From contig CACYBO010000251.1 in NCBI GenBank assembly GCA_902772685.1, positions 1 to 22,043 of the forward strand: a stretch of 22,043 nt of DNA. Direction: 5' to 3'. Below the pieces are notes generated by a model, which was given only the letters and a program-made list of their open reading frames with translations, was not told where the DNA came from and made no database searches. Shown in pieces: positions 7,994 through 15,312 of the stretch. Position 1 is the stretch's first letter, and every line of letters begins with the position of its first letter. This stretch comes from an uncultured Eubacteriales bacterium. Lineage in GTDB: Bacteria > Bacillota > Clostridia > Peptostreptococcales > Anaerovoracaceae. Position numbers and translations under genes: made by a program.

Positions 7994-9610
7994 CTATTTT
8001 ACCGCGATTCTTTCTTTTGTGACATATATTCTATCGTTGCTGCTGCCGACGGTATTCATCAGGATCACCAGATACCCGTCGTCTATGATGCAGCTTTCCA
8101 CTTCACCGATTGAGACATCATAACTTCCCAGATACGCCCCGTCGGATGCTCTGTAGAGATCTATGTAACTGGTGTTTCCGCTCACCCAGGTGCACACGAA
8201 GACGATGCCGTTATACGCGCCGATGTCCTGGGCGTGATTATATCGGATGAATTTGTGAATGAACTTTTCCACTTTGAAATCGCTGGTGCAAACATAGATT
8301 TCGTTGCCTTTGGACAAATAGTATTTATCATTGCTCTCGTCATAGGCGATTCCGGAGGTGACTCTCGGCAGGCTGAATATGCCTGCTAATTTTTTTGATG
8401 TTCCGTTATATGTGCTGCAGGAAGCCGTGCGGATACTCTTGTGTGTCTTGACCACATAGAATTTGTTCGTATTAGGATTATATGTAGCGCCGTTGGCGTG
8501 CCCCATATCGCTGCACGGATCAATTGCTTCACATTCGCCGTCGCTTCTTCTATAGGAAATCAGTTTGCCTGCGGATCCTGCGTGGTTAACATAGGATACG
8601 ACGTAACAGTCATCTTTGAGTGAGATTGACTGAGGCACGTTGGTTCCGCCGTCACCATGGATTTCGCGGAAGAGATCCAGGTTGGACGAGTTGAGAGTCA
8701 TAATGTTCTTAGCAGAAGAATAGGAGGTGGCTTTTTCGGTTGTCCCTTCTACCTTGACGGCTTCGGACAGAGGACTTGTGACTGTTTTTCCCTGCACATC
8801 GGCAAGTGCCATGATGGCGTATTTACCGGTATCACGGGTGATTTCCACCGAAAGATCTTCCGTGTCGATATTCCGGAAGCGCACGAACTCCTGTGTATGG
8901 GCGTTCTGTTTGAAAAGCTGATAGTGCTTAGCCAGATCTGTTTGGCTCCACGTCAGTTTACAGCGCGTATCGGATACATTCTTCACCTGCAGTCCGACCG
9001 GCTGTTCCAACTCATTTGGATATACATTGACTGTAACGGTTCTGGTTTTTTCCTGATAGAACGAATCGCCGGAAGCTGTAACTTCGATTTTGGCCTGACC
9101 CGGCGCCCTCAGTTTCACAACGCCATTTTTGTTTACGGAAGCAGATTTCCTGTTGGCAGAGGCGAAGGTGATGTCGCCGACGCCCTTGGCTTCGACGCGG
9201 AATGTATCTCCTTTGAAACCGGAATACTCTTTAATGTTGAGTTTGACCGTTTGCTTGAGCTTTTCAGTTGTGATTTCAGCTTTTGCACCTTTCGCCACAG
9301 AGCCGGTGTCAAGTCTGGCGTCGACCGCTACACGGTAGGTCTTGTCAAACTTGATGTCGGGGATTGTGTAATGGTTTTCATTAAGAACCAGAGATGTCCG
9401 TTCGTCTTCGCACATGATAACAAGATCATAGGCGTCACAGTCCATTTCGTCCCATGATATATGAACGTCATAGCCATCCTGCTCGAGCGTGAGGTTTCTG
9501 ACTTTTTCAATTGTGAGAGCCGGGCCGACAGCAAATAGCAGAACAGCAAAAGCTGCAAAGACGGCCACAAGAAAAATAATTATGGTTCTGTTTAATGTCA
9601 AACGTGGCAT
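7994..9610 (-). CDS. Membrane-anchored surface protein: FN3, bacterial Ig-like and propeller-like domains
   Basis: A 538-residue protein with a positively charged start and one hydrophobic segment (about 9-30), read as an uncleaved signal anchor with the rest outside the cell. Residues about 33-116 look like a fibronectin type III domain. Residues about 120-198 resemble a group-2 bacterial Ig-like domain (ITFASANRKSASVN, GVVKLRAPGQAKIEV). Residues about 203-290 look like a second FN3. Residues about 305-538 contain repeated units such as GATYNPNTNKFYVV and GIAYDESNDKYYLS, typical of beta-propeller blades. No catalytic motif or LPXTG signal is visible. It has its own consensus promoter and an AAAAAGGA site seven bases before ATG. 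Ligand binding or wall/polysaccharide interaction is inference from domains and position. Confidence 0.75.
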   Translation of the reverse strand: MPRLTLNRTIIIFLVAVFAAFAVLLFAVGPALTIEKVRNLTLEQDGYDVHISWDEMDCDAYDLVIMCEDERTSLVLNENHYTIPDIKFDKTYRVAVDARLDTGSVAKGAKAEITTEKLKQTVKLNIKEYSGFKGDTFRVEAKGVGDITFASANRKSASVNKNGVVKLRAPGQAKIEVTASGDSFYQEKTRTVTVNVYPNELEQPVGLQVKNVSDTRCKLTWSQTDLAKHYQLFKQNAHTQEFVRFRNIDTEDLSVEITRDTGKYAIMALADVQGKTVTSPLSEAVKVEGTTEKATSYSSAKNIMTLNSSNLDLFREIHGDGGTNVPQSISLKDDCYVVSYVNHAGSAGKLISYRRSDGECEAIDPCSDMGHANGATYNPNTNKFYVVKTHKSIRTASCSTYNGTSKKLAGIFSLPRVTSGIAYDESNDKYYLSKGNEIYVCTSDFKVEKFIHKFIRYNHAQDIGAYNGIVFVCTWVSGNTSYIDLYRASDGAYLGSYDVSIGEVESCIIDDGYLVILMNTVGSSNDRIYVTKERIAVK

Positions 9611-9652
9611 TTTGTCAGTCCTTTTTCCGGGATTGATTGGTGTTGCCCATCC

Positions 9653-9681
9653 ATTTTAGTATGGTTCTGTGGGATTGTCAA
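9653..9681 (-). promoter_or_regulatory. Sigma-A-type promoter for the FN3/propeller gene
   Basis: Read on the minus strand, TTGACA (9681-9676) is followed by exactly 17 bases and TAAAAT (9658-9653). Initiation would fall near 9646, leaving a leader of about 36 bases before ATG 9610. It is the best -35/-10 match in the window by eye. Confidence 0.75.
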
Positions 9682-9738
9682 AGAAAGAGGGGAGGGTCAT
9701 CAGACTTGCCTGAAACAGTCGCTTATATTGATGTTTTT

Positions 9739-9747
9739 TGGTATAAT
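9739..9747 (+). promoter_or_regulatory. Extended -10 promoter for the dehydrogenase/exporter unit
   Basis: TGGTATAAT gives a perfect TATAAT (9742-9747) with the TGn extension. No good -35 is seen at the right spacing, as is common for extended -10 promoters. Initiation would fall near 9754, about 40 bases before ATG 9794. It runs divergently from the promoter at 9653-9681. Confidence 0.65.
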
Positions 9748-9793
9748 ATTAAATGGAAAGGTATTGTGTTGACAATCAGAAAAGGTGTTCTTT

Positions 9794-10753
9794 ATGCAAG
9801 ATAAATTATACGCAGCTATTGACAACAGAAAGGTAGCTATCATCGGTGCGGGTTTCGTTGGTGCGTCGATTGCCTACGCTCTTACAATCAGGGATCTGGC
9901 CAGCGAAATCGTGCTGATCGACATCGACAGAGACAAGGCATATGGTGAGGCTCTCGATATACAGCACGGTATTCCGTACATGGGAACATCTTCGGTGAGA
10001 GCCGGGGATTATTCGGACTGCAGGAACTGCGATCTGATCATCATCACCGCCGGAAGAAACAGACGAGTCGGCGAAGAGCGTCTCGATATGATCAATGACA
10101 ATATCGTGACAATCAGGAATGTTGTGGAGCATATTAAACCGCACTACACACATGGCGTGATCATGATGGTATCAAACCCGGTGGATATTCTTACATACAA
10201 ATGCGATGAATGGATGGGGCTTCCGAATGGAAGGGTATTCGGTACGGGCTGTATCCTCGACACATCGAGACTCGTGCGGTGCATCGCAAATTACACCAAC
10301 CTTAATACAGAAGCAATCAAGTGCAATATTGTGGGCGAACACGGCAAGTCGCAGTTCCCTGTATGGAGCAGGCTCTCCATTGCAGGTCTGCCGATGTGGG
10401 AATACTGTGCCAATGTAGGGCTTGCGTGGGAGGATGAACAGAAACAGGGACTGTACAACCAGGTCCTGAATATGGGTATGGAGATCATCAGGTCCAAGGA
10501 GAGGACACATTATGGAATCGCGACATGTGTATGCTCACTGGCGGACGCGGTACTCAATCAGAGGCTAACTGTCGCACCTGTAACGTCGCCGCTTGAGGGT
10601 GAATACGGCATTGAAGGGGTATCTCTAAGCATTCCTTCACTCGTCGGAGTGAACGGAGTGGAACACAGATTGGAAGAAAAGTGGCTCAAGGAAGAACGCA
10701 TGAAACTGCAGAAGAGTGCAGAGATTCTGAAAGAGACGCTCAGCAGGCTGTAG
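9794..10753 (+). CDS. L-lactate/malate dehydrogenase family 2-hydroxyacid dehydrogenase
   Basis: An NAD-dependent 2-hydroxyacid dehydrogenase of 319 residues. It has the Rossmann motif GAGFVG (18-23), Asp43 at the end of strand 2 (NAD over NADP), the substrate-loop Arg96, the catalytic pair Asp156 (LDTSRL) and His183 (GEHGKSQFP), and the carboxylate-binding Arg159. The loop residue that is Gln102 in true lactate dehydrogenases aligns with Arg90 (AGRNRRVGEER), the residue malate dehydrogenases use to bind oxaloacetate. The rest of the loop (GEERLD) is lactate-type. Substrate is therefore uncertain: lactate, malate or another hydroxyacid. ATG 9794 is preferred over GTG 9785 because AAAAGG (9780-9785) lies eight bases before it. 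The ABC exporter ATPase gene follows after 27 bp on the same strand. Confidence 0.88.
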   Translation: MQDKLYAAIDNRKVAIIGAGFVGASIAYALTIRDLASEIVLIDIDRDKAYGEALDIQHGIPYMGTSSVRAGDYSDCRNCDLIIITAGRNRRVGEERLDMINDNIVTIRNVVEHIKPHYTHGVIMMVSNPVDILTYKCDEWMGLPNGRVFGTGCILDTSRLVRCIANYTNLNTEAIKCNIVGEHGKSQFPVWSRLSIAGLPMWEYCANVGLAWEDEQKQGLYNQVLNMGMEIIRSKERTHYGIATCVCSLADAVLNQRLTVAPVTSPLEGEYGIEGVSLSIPSLVGVNGVEHRLEEKWLKEERMKLQKSAEILKETLSRL

Positions 10754-10780
10754 AATGGAACACATCCAAGACGGATTAAC

Positions 10781-12064
10781 ATGAGTGCAGACGATAAAAT
10801 AATGATCCAGATCAGGGATCTGAAAAAAGAATACAGGCTGGGACAAATAGGGTATGGCACTCTTCAGAAGGATCTTCAGAGCTGGTGGGCAAAACGCCGG
10901 GGTAAGGTGGATCCCAACAGCAAACTGGGGCAGGAAGAGAGAATAGAAGGGGATACTCTTCGTGCGCTGAATGGCGTGGACCTCACCGTATACCGCGGGG
11001 AATGCCTTGGAATCATAGGCGGCAACGGCGCAGGGAAAAGCACTTTGCTGAAACTGATTTCCAGGGTTGCGTCGCCGAGCGGAGGAACCATTGACCTCTA
11101 TGGACGTGTAACATCAATGCTGGAAGTCGGTACAGGTTTTAATGGTGAAATGACCGGGCGTGAAAACATTTATCTGAATGGTACGATCCTGGGCATGAGC
11201 AAATCTGAAATCGATGCGAAGATGGAGGAGATCATTAACTTTTCCGAAGTGGAGGAGTTTATTGATACACCGGTCAAACGTTATTCAAGCGGTATGTATG
11301 TGAAACTGGGGTTTTCTGTTGCATCTCATCTGGACAGTGAAATCGTTATCATGGATGAAGTCCTGGCAGTAGGAGATATCGCATTTCAGCAGAAGTGCAT
11401 CAACAAAATGCGCCAGTCTGCAAGAGAAGAAAACCGTACGGTTCTCTACGTTAGTCATAACATGAGTACAGTCAGGGAACTGTGCGACCGCTGTATTGTA
11501 CTGGCGGAGGGGAAAAACATTTATGACGGCGATACGGAAGAAGCGATCGCCTACTACACAAGATACCTTCAGTCACGGAATGAAACGGTAACGGACTATC
11601 TCTCAAAAAACAGAAGAGCCATTAATCTCACAGATCAGATCCGCATAGCGGATATTAAGGTTTTGCACGATGTCATACCGATGGGCGGAATGCTGCGGTT
11701 TGATATGAAATTCAATGCGAAGAGAAATATGGACAACATTATGGTCCGGCTGATCGTCTGCAACGGTCCCGGAGAGATCGTTGGAATGGCATATTCAGAT
11801 CCAGTCCATATGAATGAAGGGGACAACTGGTTCGCGTTTTCTTTCCCTGTGGGCAATCTGGCTTCAGGAGAATATGTTTGCGATATCGCCATAAGTGAGT
11901 ACGACGGGAATGTCGATGTGAGACATGACTTCCTGAGTAAAGTTATGGCGTTCAGCATAAGGGAAGAAAGAACATACTTTGGCCGTTCCTGGAGCGTAAG
12001 AAGATGGGGCAATGTTGTGTTCGATACGATTAAAGCTGAGGAGATAAGGCATGAGCAGGACTGA
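10781..12064 (+). CDS. wzt: Polysaccharide/teichoic acid ABC exporter ATPase with Wzt-type C-terminal domain
   Basis: The 427-residue cytoplasmic ATPase would drive export of an undecaprenyl-linked polymer. It has Walker A GGNGAGKST (80-88), the TagH/Wzt-type signature YSSGMYVKL (about 168), Walker B EIVIMDE (187-193) and a switch His in YVSHNMS. Residues about 285-427 form a beta-sandwich-like extra domain (YFGRSWSVRRWGN near the end) like the carbohydrate-binding domain of Wzt, which recognises the finished glycan. The ATG has only a weak ribosome site; ATG 10802 is an alternative. The gene follows the dehydrogenase by 27 bp and overlaps the permease gene by 14 bp, so the two are coupled. 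The exported polymer may be the one made by the genes at 58-7981, which is inference. Confidence 0.9.
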   Translation: MSADDKIMIQIRDLKKEYRLGQIGYGTLQKDLQSWWAKRRGKVDPNSKLGQEERIEGDTLRALNGVDLTVYRGECLGIIGGNGAGKSTLLKLISRVASPSGGTIDLYGRVTSMLEVGTGFNGEMTGRENIYLNGTILGMSKSEIDAKMEEIINFSEVEEFIDTPVKRYSSGMYVKLGFSVASHLDSEIVIMDEVLAVGDIAFQQKCINKMRQSAREENRTVLYVSHNMSTVRELCDRCIVLAEGKNIYDGDTEEAIAYYTRYLQSRNETVTDYLSKNRRAINLTDQIRIADIKVLHDVIPMGGMLRFDMKFNAKRNMDNIMVRLIVCNGPGEIVGMAYSDPVHMNEGDNWFAFSFPVGNLASGEYVCDIAISEYDGNVDVRHDFLSKVMAFSIREERTYFGRSWSVRRWGNVVFDTIKAEEIRHEQD

Positions 12065-12908
12065 AGATAACTATCATGTTCATATTGACGGGAAAGAAAA
12101 CCCCCTGCAATTGAATCTGAAGGAAGTCTGGAGATACAGGGATCTGATCGTCCTTTTCACAAAAAGAACATTGACTCTGACATATAAACAGACAATACTG
12201 GGACCTGCATGGCTCGTTTTGACTCCGTTTCTGACGAGCGTAGTTTACGCTGTAGTCTTTAAGGGGATTGCCGGAATCAATACAAACGGCATTCCCGGAC
12301 TGCTGTTCTATCTGTGCAGCAATGGATTGTGGACTTTATTTGCCTCCAGTCTCAAAAGGAATTCAGCAACCTTTGTTGTTAATGCAAGAGTGTTTGCAAA
12401 GGTGTACTTCCCGCGTCTTACCATCTCTATATCCACCATGCTGAACGCACTGATTGAATTCCTGATTGTCTTTGCAATGATAGTAATAATACTGATTTAC
12501 TACTTGCTTGCCGGTGAAGTTGAGCCTGCATGGAAGCTGTTGTGGCTTTTGCCGTTCGTTGTTTTAATAGCCGGTGCGATGGGTCTTGGATTGGGTGTTC
12601 TTGTTTCGTCGCTGACGACCAAATACAGGGATCTGAGAATGCTGGTTGATTTTGGAGTTATGCTGTGGATGTTCGCTACGCCCGTTGTCTACCCATTATC
12701 ACAACTGGAGGGCAGCGGAATACTGTATAAGGTCATGCTGTGGAACCCCATGACTGCTCCGATGGAGCTGTTCCGGAAGATAATGCTGGGGCAGGGTTAT
12801 ATAGACCCGATATCTGTAATATCAACACTGGTATTTACAGCAGCTGCGCTGCTGGCGGGAATATTGATTTTCAACAGGGTAGAGCGGACGTTTATCGATA
12901 CTGTTTAA
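12051..12908 (+). CDS. wzm: Polysaccharide/teichoic acid ABC exporter permease (ABC-2 type)
   Basis: This 285-residue protein has about six membrane spans and resembles Wzm/TagG permeases, the membrane half of lipid-linked glycan exporters. The N-terminal amphipathic segment before the first span (KEVWRYRDLIVLFTKR) and the QTILGPAWLVLTP motif at the start of the first helix are characteristic. GAGGAG (12038-12043) sits seven bases before the ATG, inside the ATPase gene. The last 17 bases overlap the end of the opposing epimerase gene, so the two transcripts converge without an intergenic terminator. Confidence 0.9.
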   Translation: MSRTEDNYHVHIDGKENPLQLNLKEVWRYRDLIVLFTKRTLTLTYKQTILGPAWLVLTPFLTSVVYAVVFKGIAGINTNGIPGLLFYLCSNGLWTLFASSLKRNSATFVVNARVFAKVYFPRLTISISTMLNALIEFLIVFAMIVIILIYYLLAGEVEPAWKLLWLLPFVVLIAGAMGLGLGVLVSSLTTKYRDLRMLVDFGVMLWMFATPVVYPLSQLEGSGILYKVMLWNPMTAPMELFRKIMLGQGYIDPISVISTLVFTAAALLAGILIFNRVERTFIDTV

Positions 12909-13953
12909 ACCATTCGACGAATGCGCGCAGACCCTCTCTAATACTTGTCTCCGGTCGATATCCGAAATCTCTTTCAAGTGCCGTTGTGTCCGCATAAGTT
13001 ATCGCAACATCGCCGGGCTGCATCGGCACGAGTTCGTGATGGGAACTGAAATCATAGTCTTCCGGCAGTAATCCTGCCCGTACAAGTTCCTCCTGCAGGA
13101 TTTTTATGAACTCCATGAGATTGACCGGTTTGCCCCCGCCGATGTTATACACGGCGTGCGGAGCGATTGGAAGACCGTCCGCTCCGTTTTTTTTCTCAGG
13201 CGCGCGCGCCATTACGCGCAGAATGCCTTCTACAATATCATCGATATACGTGTAATCACGGTCGCAGTTTCCATAATTGAACAGCCTGACGCTCTTGCCA
13301 TTGACCAGATCCTCTGTAGCGGAATAATAGAACATGTCTGGTCTGCCTGCCGGACCATATACTGTGAATAATCTGAGCCCTGTGGATGGGATGTTGAATA
13401 CCTTTGCATAGGAGTGTGCGAGAAGTTCATCCGATGCCTTTGTCGCAGCATAGAGAGAAACAGGCTGATCGACCTTCATATCTGTACTGAACGGGATTTT
13501 ATCGGTATTGCCGTAAACGGAACTGGAAGAAGCGTACACCAGATGCTGCACCGGATGATGTCTGCATGCTTCCAGTATATTCATGAAGCCTATAACGTTG
13601 GAGTTGAGATAAGCCTGAGGATTATCAACGGAATACCGGACTCCTGCCTGGCCGGCAAGGTTTACTGCGATATCAGGTTTCCATGTGGAGAATACCTCGT
13701 CAATGGCGGACTTGTCCGCCAGATCAGCGCATACGAAAACATGCCGCACGGATGACTTGTCCGCCAGGGAATCAATACACTTGAGCCTGTAATCTTTGAG
13801 GGAAGTATTATAATACGAATTAAGATTGTCAAGGCTTATAATTGTCCCGGTTTTCATTTCCTTAAGGAGCCTGAGAACCAGATGTGAACCGATAAATCCC
13901 GGAGAGCCGGTAACAAGAATTGTTTTTCCTTCAAATTCATTATTCTTCAGCAT
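12892..13953 (-). CDS. UDP-glucuronate 4-epimerase family NAD-dependent epimerase
   Basis: This 353-residue extended short-chain dehydrogenase has the NAD motif TGSPGFIGSH (G16, G19, G22), the catalytic Ser (ASSSSVYG, about 142-149) and the Tyr168-xxx-Lys172 pair. LFTVYGPAGRPDM (about 195-207) and RDYTYIDDIVEG are diagnostic for the epimerases that interconvert UDP-glucuronate and UDP-galacturonate (CapI/LspL type). It would supply a uronic acid for a capsule or wall polymer, matching the neighbouring exporter. It lies 18 bp after the LarA homologue on the same strand, with only a weak ribosome site (AGGA about 16 bases upstream). It converges on and overlaps the permease gene. A different UDP-hexose substrate cannot be excluded. 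Confidence 0.88.
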   Translation of the reverse strand: MLKNNEFEGKTILVTGSPGFIGSHLVLRLLKEMKTGTIISLDNLNSYYNTSLKDYRLKCIDSLADKSSVRHVFVCADLADKSAIDEVFSTWKPDIAVNLAGQAGVRYSVDNPQAYLNSNVIGFMNILEACRHHPVQHLVYASSSSVYGNTDKIPFSTDMKVDQPVSLYAATKASDELLAHSYAKVFNIPSTGLRLFTVYGPAGRPDMFYYSATEDLVNGKSVRLFNYGNCDRDYTYIDDIVEGILRVMARAPEKKNGADGLPIAPHAVYNIGGGKPVNLMEFIKILQEELVRAGLLPEDYDFSSHHELVPMQPGDVAITYADTTALERDFGYRPETSIREGLRAFVEWFKQYR

Positions 13954-13971
13954 GACTAACTAATGGCAATC

Positions 13972-15228
13972 CTATCTTTCTACTATTGGCAATGTGGATC
14001 CGCCGTAAGGCATGACGATAACCGCTGCATCCTGACCCTGCTCCGCAAAGGCATCATTGACAGCACTCTGCAGATCAGAATATGGTTCCATGAAAATAGA
14101 ACGGACAACAGCGTCGCCCATTTCAGAGACGAGTTTGATATTGGCTTTTTCCATCACCATCGCGATGGCTGCGGCCTTGTGACCGCCGAGCCTGAAGTCC
14201 TTCCTGATTCTTTCTGTCAGGTCAGAAGGCTTTGCTGCTTTTTCGATCCATTCTCCGAAGGTCTTGTTGCCGAAACCCTCCCGGCAGGAGCCGACAAGAA
14301 TAATCGTGCCGCCGTCCTTGACGGTGTGCTTGGAATTATCCAAAGCTTTCTGGGTCTGATACAGATTCAGATCCTTAGGTGCACCGCCCTGGGAGACGAT
14401 AACGATGTCTCCTTTTTCGGGAACTTTAACCGAATAGAGGCTGTCCAGAAATGCACATCCTTTGCGGTGGGCTTCTCTCAAATCGCCGCAGACGGTGTAG
14501 ATGATCTCTTTCTTCTCGTTCAGAACAACGTTCACGAGGAAGTCAACAGGACAAAGCGGTGCGGCCTCCTCCAGATCCTCTCGGAGTGGATTTCCGTCCA
14601 GTTTGCCTGTGTGGGCGTCCGGAAGGATCATCATGGAGTGGTTCGCCTGGATGGCGGCAGGCGTCGAAGAGCCCGGCATGATCGCTTTGATGCCGCCGGA
14701 GTAGCCTGCGAAATAATGGTATTCAATATTGCCCAGACAGATGCGCCGGTCTGCTTCCGCAACCGTGCGCGTGATGTCGATCGGCGTGCCGTTGCTCGTT
14801 TCGCCCAGGTGGATGCAGTCCTCCGGATCGCTGTCGATGCACTTGATTCGGCTGTACGCGAAATCTCCGGCGAGCTTTTGCCGTTCCTCTTCCGTCTGAT
14901 GCCGGTGGCTGCCCAGTGCGAACACGAGTGTGATGTCGTCCGCGTCTACGCCTGCTGCAAACAGTTCCTCGAGCAGAGGGGGCATGACCACCCATGTAGG
15001 CATGGGCCGGCTGATGTCGCTGGTGATGATTGCAATCTTCTCACCGGGACGGACGATTTCGCCCAGACGCGGCGTACCGATCGGGTTTGCCAGCCCCTCC
15101 CGGACAGAGTCCGCGCCGACAGGGGCACCGCCGAGGTCGACCTCGTTTGGTGTTAATATTTGCAAGATGTTTTTATCCGGCACGATTGCGGCCTGCCTGC
15201 CGGTGCCGTATCCAAGTTCGATTTTCAT
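13972..15228 (-). CDS. larA: LarA-family nickel-pincer hydroxyacid racemase/epimerase homologue
   Basis: The 418-residue protein follows Lactobacillus LarA through its active site, with similar numbering: Asp71 and Arg74 in SDISRP, His108 in ALGSHRH, His171 (EYHYFAGYSGG), Lys181 (GGIKAIMPG), whose equivalent binds the nickel pincer cofactor covalently, and His197 (QANHSM). All the residues expected for hydride-transfer racemisation are present. The family also includes malate, phenyllactate and other hydroxyacid racemases, so lactate is not assured. The cofactor genes larB, larC and larE are not in this window. No clear ribosome site precedes ATG 15228; a weak TTTACT/TATTCT pair would start transcription almost at the ATG. 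It is cotranscribed with the epimerase gene by spacing. Base composition looks richer in G and C than in genes at 58-7981. Confidence 0.87.
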   Translation of the reverse strand: MKIELGYGTGRQAAIVPDKNILQILTPNEVDLGGAPVGADSVREGLANPIGTPRLGEIVRPGEKIAIITSDISRPMPTWVVMPPLLEELFAAGVDADDITLVFALGSHRHQTEEERQKLAGDFAYSRIKCIDSDPEDCIHLGETSNGTPIDITRTVAEADRRICLGNIEYHYFAGYSGGIKAIMPGSSTPAAIQANHSMMILPDAHTGKLDGNPLREDLEEAAPLCPVDFLVNVVLNEKKEIIYTVCGDLREAHRKGCAFLDSLYSVKVPEKGDIVIVSQGGAPKDLNLYQTQKALDNSKHTVKDGGTIILVGSCREGFGNKTFGEWIEKAAKPSDLTERIRKDFRLGGHKAAAIAMVMEKANIKLVSEMGDAVVRSIFMEPYSDLQSAVNDAFAEQGQDAAVIVMPYGGSTLPIVER

Positions 15229-15294
15229 GGAAAAAGAATAACACCAAAGAGAATAAAAGTAAACGGATAAACAGTCGCGCCTGCGATTGTTTTT

Positions 15295-15303
15295 TGATAT
15301 AAT
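15295..15303 (+). promoter_or_regulatory. Extended -10 promoter almost on the SGNH start codon
   Basis: TGATATAAT contains a perfect TATAAT (15298-15303) with the TGn extension. Initiation would fall near 15310, about three bases before ATG 15313, and no Shine-Dalgarno sequence lies between. This predicts a leaderless or nearly leaderless mRNA. Confidence 0.6.
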
Positions 15304-15312
15304 CCTTTATGT

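Noticed and set aside
7981..8010. Possible bidirectional terminator between the acyltransferase and the opposing surface protein gene
   Set aside because: The CCGCG copies are direct, not inverted, repeats, and no stable stem with a T-run forms.
8657..9457. A 266-codon open frame on the + strand, antisense to the FN3/propeller gene
   Set aside because: Shadow of the minus-strand gene, which has a signal anchor, recognisable domains and a consensus promoter. The + frame has none of these.
12903..12923. GTTTAAAC palindrome and CATTCGACGAATG inverted repeat at the convergent gene ends
   Set aside because: The stems are too short and lie within or at the edge of coding sequence with no T-run on either strand, so they are not credible terminators.
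13963..15156. A 397-codon open frame on the + strand, antisense to the LarA homologue
   Set aside because: It lies almost wholly within larA, is rich in Cys, His, Arg and Phe as reversed codons usually are, has no ribosome site, and matches no family I know. LarA itself has a complete active site.
15229..15290. Minus-strand promoter for larA (TTTACT, 17 bases, TATTCT)
   Set aside because: Each hexamer matches consensus at only four of six bases and the region is T-rich, so chance matches are likely. It is mentioned in the gene entry but not listed as a feature.
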